Shown here: one piece after another, positions 58,682 through 64,000 of the stretch
How the letters are laid out: every line of letters starts with the position of its first letter
Position numbering within the stretch: the first letter of the stretch is position 1
NCBI GenBank assembly: GCA_050184585.1
Contig: JBFXAF010000001.1
Span: 434,001-498,000 of the forward strand
Direction of reading: 5' to 3'
Length of the DNA stretch: 64,000 bases
Origin: JBFXAF01 sp050184585
GTDB lineage: Bacteria; Pseudomonadota; Alphaproteobacteria; Rhizobiales; Rhizobiaceae
The notes under the pieces: generated by a model
The model's input: only the letters and a program-made list of their open reading frames with translations
What the model was told of the DNA's origin: nothing
The model's database searches: none
Translations under genes and position numbers: made by a program

Positions 58682-59446
58682 ATGTTCCTGTCGCCGCGGC
58701 ATGCCGAGATAATCCAGATGGCGAAGGACAACGGACGCGTCCTCGTCGACGAACTTGCCCAGCACTTCAACGTAACGCCGCAGACGATCCGCAAGGACCT
58801 CAACGATCTGTGCGAACAGCGCTTGCTCTCGCGCATACACGGAGGAGCGCTGTTTCCGTCGGGTATCGAGAACATGGAGTACGAGGCGCGGCGGAAGATC
58901 GCTTCCGACGAGAAACAGGTGATCGGCCGGGAGGCGGCGCGCATCATCCCGGACAACGCTTCGCTGTTCATCAATATCGGGACGACGACGGAGGCAGTCA
59001 GCGAGGCGCTGCTGGATCATACCGGCCTGATGGTCATCACCAACAATATCAATGTTGCCAATAGGATGCGGGTTTATCCTGAGATTGAAGTGGTGATCGC
59101 CGGCGGGGTCGTGCGTGGGTCAGACGGCGGCATCGTCGGCGAGGCAGCCGTCGACTTCATCAAGCAGTTCAAGGTCGATTACGCCGTCATCGGCGCCTCG
59201 GCGATCGACCATGACGGCGCACTTCTTGATTTCGACTTCCGGGAAGTGAAGGTCGCACAGGCGATCATCGCGAACGCCCGTCACGTCATTCTCGTCTCGG
59301 ACCAGACGAAGTTCGAGCGCACCGCGCCGGTGCGGATCGGCCATCTGAGCCAGGTCGACACGTTCATCACCGACCGGTGCGACATCGAGGGAATTCGCGC
59401 GATCTGTTCGGAGGCCGAGGTAGACCTCATCGAGACACGGCGCTGA
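58682..59446 (+). CDS. glpR: DeoR-family transcriptional regulator of the glycerol locus
   Basis: A 254-aa DeoR/GlpR regulator. It has the N-terminal winged helix-turn-helix (MFLSPRHAEIIQMAKDNGRV, VDELAQHFNVTPQTIRKDLN, RIHGGALFPSG) and a C-terminal phosphosugar-sensing domain (NASLFINIGTTTEAVSEALL, AGGVVRGSDGGIVGEAAVD, VILVSDQTKF). Its position directly before glpD and the glycerol importer makes it the local repressor, probably responding to glycerol-3-phosphate. The start at 58682 follows AAGGGG. Confidence 0.92.
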   Translation: MFLSPRHAEIIQMAKDNGRVLVDELAQHFNVTPQTIRKDLNDLCEQRLLSRIHGGALFPSGIENMEYEARRKIASDEKQVIGREAARIIPDNASLFINIGTTTEAVSEALLDHTGLMVITNNINVANRMRVYPEIEVVIAGGVVRGSDGGIVGEAAVDFIKQFKVDYAVIGASAIDHDGALLDFDFREVKVAQAIIANARHVILVSDQTKFERTAPVRIGHLSQVDTFITDRCDIEGIRAICSEAEVDLIETRR

Positions 59447-59558
59447 AAAGCACGCGGTCAGACATTTCGTTTGACATTCGCTTTGGCTTCGAAATAATTC
59501 CGATCTGTTTTCGCCGATAATAATAATTGCTGCAGTGCGAAAACGCGGGAGGAGAGTC

Positions 59559-61085
59559 TTGGGTGAAGCCCCGGTCTACGACATCTTTGTCATCGGCGGC
59601 GGCATCAATGGATGCGGCATCGCGCGTGACGCGGTCGGACGTGGCTTCACGGTCTTTCTTGCCGAGATGAACGATCTGGCCAGCGGTACGTCCTCATGGT
59701 CGACCAAGCTGATCCACGGCGGTCTTCGCTATCTCGAGCACTACGAGTTCCGTCTCGTGCGCGAGGCGCTCATGGAGCGTGAAGTGCTGTGGAAGAACGC
59801 ACCGCACATCATCTGGCCCATGCGTTTCGTCCTGCCCTACACGAAGGGCCTGCGCCCTGCCTGGCTGCTCAGACTCGGCCTTTTCCTCTACGACCACATC
59901 GGCGGGCGCAAGCGGCTGCCGCCGACGCGCACGCTCGACATGCGCACGGACGCGGCCGGGAAGCCGCTGAAGCCGCTGTTCACCAAGGCGTTCGAGTATT
60001 CCGATTGCTGGGTGAACGACGCGCGGCTCGTCGTTCTCAACGCCCGCGACGCGGCGGACAAGGGTGCGATCATCCGGACACGTTCGCGGGTTTCGCGTGC
60101 TCGTCGCGACAGCGGCGAATGGGTCGTCGAGGTGGAGAACCTCTCGTCGGGACGGCTGGAGGAGGTCCGCGCCCGGCTGCTCGTCAACGCCGCGGGTCCG
60201 TGGGTTGACATCGTTCTGGCGGGGGCCGTCGGCCAGAATGACGTTCGCAACGTGCGGCTGGTGCAGGGAAGTCATATCGTGGTGCGTCGCAAGTTCGATG
60301 ATCCACGCGCCTTCTTCTTCCAGAACCGGGACGGGCGGATCATCTTCGCGATCCCATACGAGGACGAGTTCACCCTGATCGGAACGACCGACCAGGACTA
60401 TGTCGGAGATCCGAAGGTCGCCGCGATCAGCGATACGGAGATCGACTATCTTTGCAGCGCCGCGAGCGAGTACTTTGCCGTGCCGGTTGTGCGGGACGAC
60501 ATCGTCTGGACCTATTCGGGCGTTCGTCCGCTCTACGACGACGGGGCCTCGAAGGCGCAGGAGGCGACGCGAGACTATGTTCTCACCGCCGACGCCGCTG
60601 ACGGCAGGGCGCCGCTGCTGAACGTGTTTGGCGGCAAGATCACGACCTACCGCCGGCTCGCGGAAGCGATGGTGGAGAAGATCGAGGGATTGCTGGGCAA
60701 GCGCGGCAAGTCATGGACGGCAGCGGTGCCGTTGCCCGGCGGCGACTTCCCGGCGGATGGGTTCGATCGCGCGGTTTCCACGTTGCAGGGCGCCTATCCG
60801 TTCCTGGAGCCCGCGCACGCACGGCGACTGACGAGGCTCTACGGGACGCGTGCGCGGATGCTCCTTGGGAGCGCGAGATCGATCGCCGACCTGGGGCGGA
60901 ACTTCGGCGCCGACCTCTACGAGGCGGAGGTTCGCCATCTGATCGAAGACGAGTGGGCGCGCACGGCCGAAGATGTGCTCTGGCGCCGGACGAAACGAGG
61001 ACTGAGGCTCAGCCGGGATCAGGATGCCGCGCTGGAGGAATTCATGCGCGACGCGACCGCCGGATCAAGGACGGAAGCAGCGTAG
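59559..61085 (+). CDS. glpD: Aerobic glycerol-3-phosphate dehydrogenase
   Basis: A membrane-associated FAD enzyme that oxidises glycerol-3-phosphate to dihydroxyacetone phosphate and feeds electrons to quinone. The 508 aa have the FAD-binding start YDIFVIGGGINGCGIARDAV, then SSWSTKLIHGGLRYLEHYEF, LVNAAGPWVDIVLAGA, DEFTLIGTTDQDYVGDP and FGGKITTYRRLAEAM. The start is TTG at 59559 with GGAGGAG ideally placed; a GTG at 59535 would precede that site. It is 113 bp downstream of glpR and 37 bp upstream of glpS. Confidence 0.96.
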   Translation: MGEAPVYDIFVIGGGINGCGIARDAVGRGFTVFLAEMNDLASGTSSWSTKLIHGGLRYLEHYEFRLVREALMEREVLWKNAPHIIWPMRFVLPYTKGLRPAWLLRLGLFLYDHIGGRKRLPPTRTLDMRTDAAGKPLKPLFTKAFEYSDCWVNDARLVVLNARDAADKGAIIRTRSRVSRARRDSGEWVVEVENLSSGRLEEVRARLLVNAAGPWVDIVLAGAVGQNDVRNVRLVQGSHIVVRRKFDDPRAFFFQNRDGRIIFAIPYEDEFTLIGTTDQDYVGDPKVAAISDTEIDYLCSAASEYFAVPVVRDDIVWTYSGVRPLYDDGASKAQEATRDYVLTADAADGRAPLLNVFGGKITTYRRLAEAMVEKIEGLLGKRGKSWTAAVPLPGGDFPADGFDRAVSTLQGAYPFLEPAHARRLTRLYGTRARMLLGSARSIADLGRNFGADLYEAEVRHLIEDEWARTAEDVLWRRTKRGLRLSRDQDAALEEFMRDATAGSRTEAA

Positions 61086-61122
61086 GCGAAGTCGGACGGC
61101 GGAAAGCCTGGGAGGAGGCGTG

Positions 61123-62198
61123 ATGCTGGAGTTGAGGAACGTGACGAGGAATGTGGGCGGCGTGGATCATATCCGCGACGTCTCGCTGACCCTTGCTCAC
61201 GGCTCGCTCAATGTCCTGCTCGGGCCTACGCTCGCTGGCAAGACCAGCCTGATGAGGCTGATGGCCGGCCTCGATGCGCCGACGTCCGGATCAGTCTGGT
61301 TCGACGCCAAGGATGTCACCGGCGTGCCGGTGCAGCGACGCAACGTCGCCATGGTCTACCAGCAATTCATCAACTATCCGGCGATGAGCGTCTACGAGAA
61401 CATCGCCTCGCCTCTGCGCGTCGCCGGCGCGCCGAGGGACAGGATCGACCGCGAGGTCAGGCGCGCCGCTGAACTCCTGCGGCTCACGCCCTACCTGGCG
61501 CGCACCCCGCTTCAGCTTTCGGGCGGCCAGCAGCAACGTACGGCGCTTGCCCGCGCCATCGTGAAGAATGCCAGCCTGGTTCTGCTGGACGAGCCGCTGG
61601 CCAATCTCGACTACAAGCTGCGCGAGGAACTCCGCGCCGAGCTCCCGAAGATTTTCGCGGAGGCGGGCACCATCTTCGTCTACGCCACGACCGAGCCGCA
61701 CGAAGCTCTGTTGCTGGGCGGCAGCACGGCGACGTTGTCGGAAGGCCGAGTTACGCAGATGGGTTCTACGATCGACGTCTTTCGCCGCCCTGACGACCTG
61801 GTGACGGCCAGGACCTTCTCCGATCCTCCGCTTAACACGATCGTTCTCGACAAGAGAGGATCGGGTTTCCTGCTTGATGGTGGGGCTAACCTCCCGGTGC
61901 CCGCGAACCTAGCGGGTATTGCCGACGGCACCTACACGATCGGCTTTCAGCCCCACCATCTCTCTTTGACCAGCCAGACAGCCGCCGCGGCATCCGTCCG
62001 GGCGCGCGTGAGCGTGACCGAGATCACGGGATCCGACAGCTTCGTGCACCTCGATTTCGCAGACCGCCGTTGGGTGATGCTGACCCCCGGCATCAACGTT
62101 CTGGAGCCAGACGAGGCGATCGAGGTCTTCATCGATCCCCGCCATCTGATGGTGTTCGATCAGGCTGGACGGGCCGTGCGCACCGCCGGGGTGGCGTG

Positions 62199-62199
<1 letters not shown>
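61123..62199 (+). CDS. glpS: Glycerol ABC importer ATP-binding protein GlpS (altered Walker A and H-loop)
   Basis: A 358-aa ATPase of the MalK-like sugar importer class with C-terminal TOBE domain. Walker A reads GPTLAGKTS (34-42, instead of GPSGCGKTT), Q-loop YQQFINYPAMSVYENI, intact signature LSGGQQQR at 132-139, Walker B LVLLDEPLANLD. The H-loop is YATTEPHEA (187-195), with Thr190 in place of the switch His. The gene order glpR-glpD-glpS-glpT-glpP matches the glycerol uptake locus described in Rhizobium leguminosarum. GGAGGAGG precedes ATG 61123. Confidence 0.9.
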
Positions 62200-63271
<1,072 letters not shown>

Positions 63272-63275
<4 letters not shown>

Positions 63276-64000
63276 ACAAGACGTGGAACAACCGCGCCTG
63301 GTTCATGGTGCTGCCGGTCGTGCTGCTGGTCTCGTTTTCGGCGGTGATCCCGCTGATGACCGTGGTCAACTATTCGGTGCAGGACACGTTCGGCAACAAC
63401 GTCTTCTTCTGGGCGGGGACCGAATGGTTCGAGGAGATGCTGACTTCGCCCCGGTTCTGGGATGCGATGGTTCGCAGCCTCGTTTTCTCGGGCGTCATCC
63501 TGGCGATCGAGATCCCGCTCGGCATTTTCGTCGCGCTCAACATGCCGAAGAGCGGATGGGGTGTGCCGGTTTGCCTCGTCCTGATGGCGCTGCCGTTGCT
63601 CATCCCATGGAACGTGGTCGGCACCATATGGCAGGTCTTCGGACGTATCGACATCGGCCTGCTGGGCTATACGCTGGCGGCGGTCGGCATCGACTACAAC
63701 TACGTCAACGACCCATGGGATGCGTGGATTACCGTCATCGTCATGGACGTCTGGCACTGGACCAGCCTGGTCGTCCTTCTCTGCTATGCCGGGCTCGTAT
63801 CAATTCCCGACGCCTACTATCAGGCGGCGAAAATCGACGGCGCGTCCCGCTGGGCCGTGTTCCGCTTCATCCAACTGCCAAAACTCAACCGCGTGCTGCT
63901 GATCGCGGTACTGCTGCGCTTCATGGACAGTTTCATGATCTACACCGAGCCGTTCGTGGTTACGGGCGGCGGGCCGGGCAACTCGACGACGTTCCTGTCG
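63272..64000 (+). CDS. glpP: Glycerol ABC importer permease GlpP (3' end outside window)
   Basis: The frame is open from ATG 63272, overlapping the glpT stop, to the window edge (243 codons). It is a MalF-type permease: N-terminal helix AWFMVLPVVLLVSFSAVIPL, a periplasmic loop (GNNVFFWAGTEWFEEML), further helices and the EAA coupling loop AAKIDGASRWAVFRFIQLPK that docks on the ATPases, followed by TEPFVVTGGGPGNSTTFLS. The remaining locus (second permease, substrate-binding protein) would lie downstream. Confidence 0.9.

Overview
The window is a contiguous stretch of a GC-rich alphaproteobacterial chromosome. Gene content and protein style point to the Rhizobiales (Hyphomicrobiales), probably near Mesorhizobium or other Phyllobacteriaceae. 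The evidence is a rhizobial-type tad/cpa pilus operon, glnB-glnA behind a -24/-12 promoter, GAAC-N7-GAAC LexA boxes at uvrA and ssb, and a glpD-glpS-glpT-glpP glycerol locus. This placement is inferred from the sequence only. Genes are dense, often overlap by 1-4 nt, and several start with GTG or TTG behind good ribosome binding sites.

Layout. 1-13 kb: the 3' end of recJ, a patatin-like esterase, hisI, folE, a SufU/IscU-like protein, a luciferase-like flavin enzyme, yidD, thrS, an exported repeat protein, a nitroreductase, a flavin reductase, a CitE-like lyase with a MaoC hydratase, and a DUF2336 protein. 12-23 kb: parE, then divergently the pilus operon cpaB-cpaC-lipoprotein-cpaE-cpaF-tadB-tadC, followed by a membrane GGDEF protein. 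23-31 kb: the glnB-glnA nitrogen operon, NAD(P)HX repair, a secreted protein with one CXXCH motif, a 134-bp inverted-repeat element, a DUF72 protein and a DCC/membrane fusion protein. 31.4-33 kb: a small accessory patch with an unusual antitoxin, a VapC toxin and an XRE regulator. 33-38.4 kb: uvrA and ssb, each with a LexA box, separated by a secreted C13 (legumain-like) peptidase and an intergenic region with signs of a small transcript. 40-44.4 kb: two translationally coupled genes, an AlkB-like membrane di-iron oxygenase and a 1063-aa fatty acyl-AMP ligase / carrier / thioester reductase. They look like a compact, probably undescribed lipid-derived biosynthetic unit. 44.7-52.5 kb: gyrA, a 43-aa membrane protein, coaD, two cyclophilins, a DMT-type membrane protein, queA, tgt and DUF2177. 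53-57 kb: a circularly permuted ATP-grasp, alpha-E, transglutaminase and Anbu protease operon. 57-64 kb: a PLP decarboxylase, glpR, glpD and the glycerol ABC importer genes, cut by the window end.

The observations most worth following are: the FAAL-carrier-reductase plus AlkB-like pair; complementary motif decay in the two glycerol-importer ATPases, giving one canonical and one degenerate ATP site; a queuosine Tgt missing three of four zinc ligands; a SufU-like protein missing two of its cluster ligands; a tandem Phd-type antitoxin that may be made from a leaderless mRNA; and a C13 peptidase sharing an intergenic LexA box with ssb.
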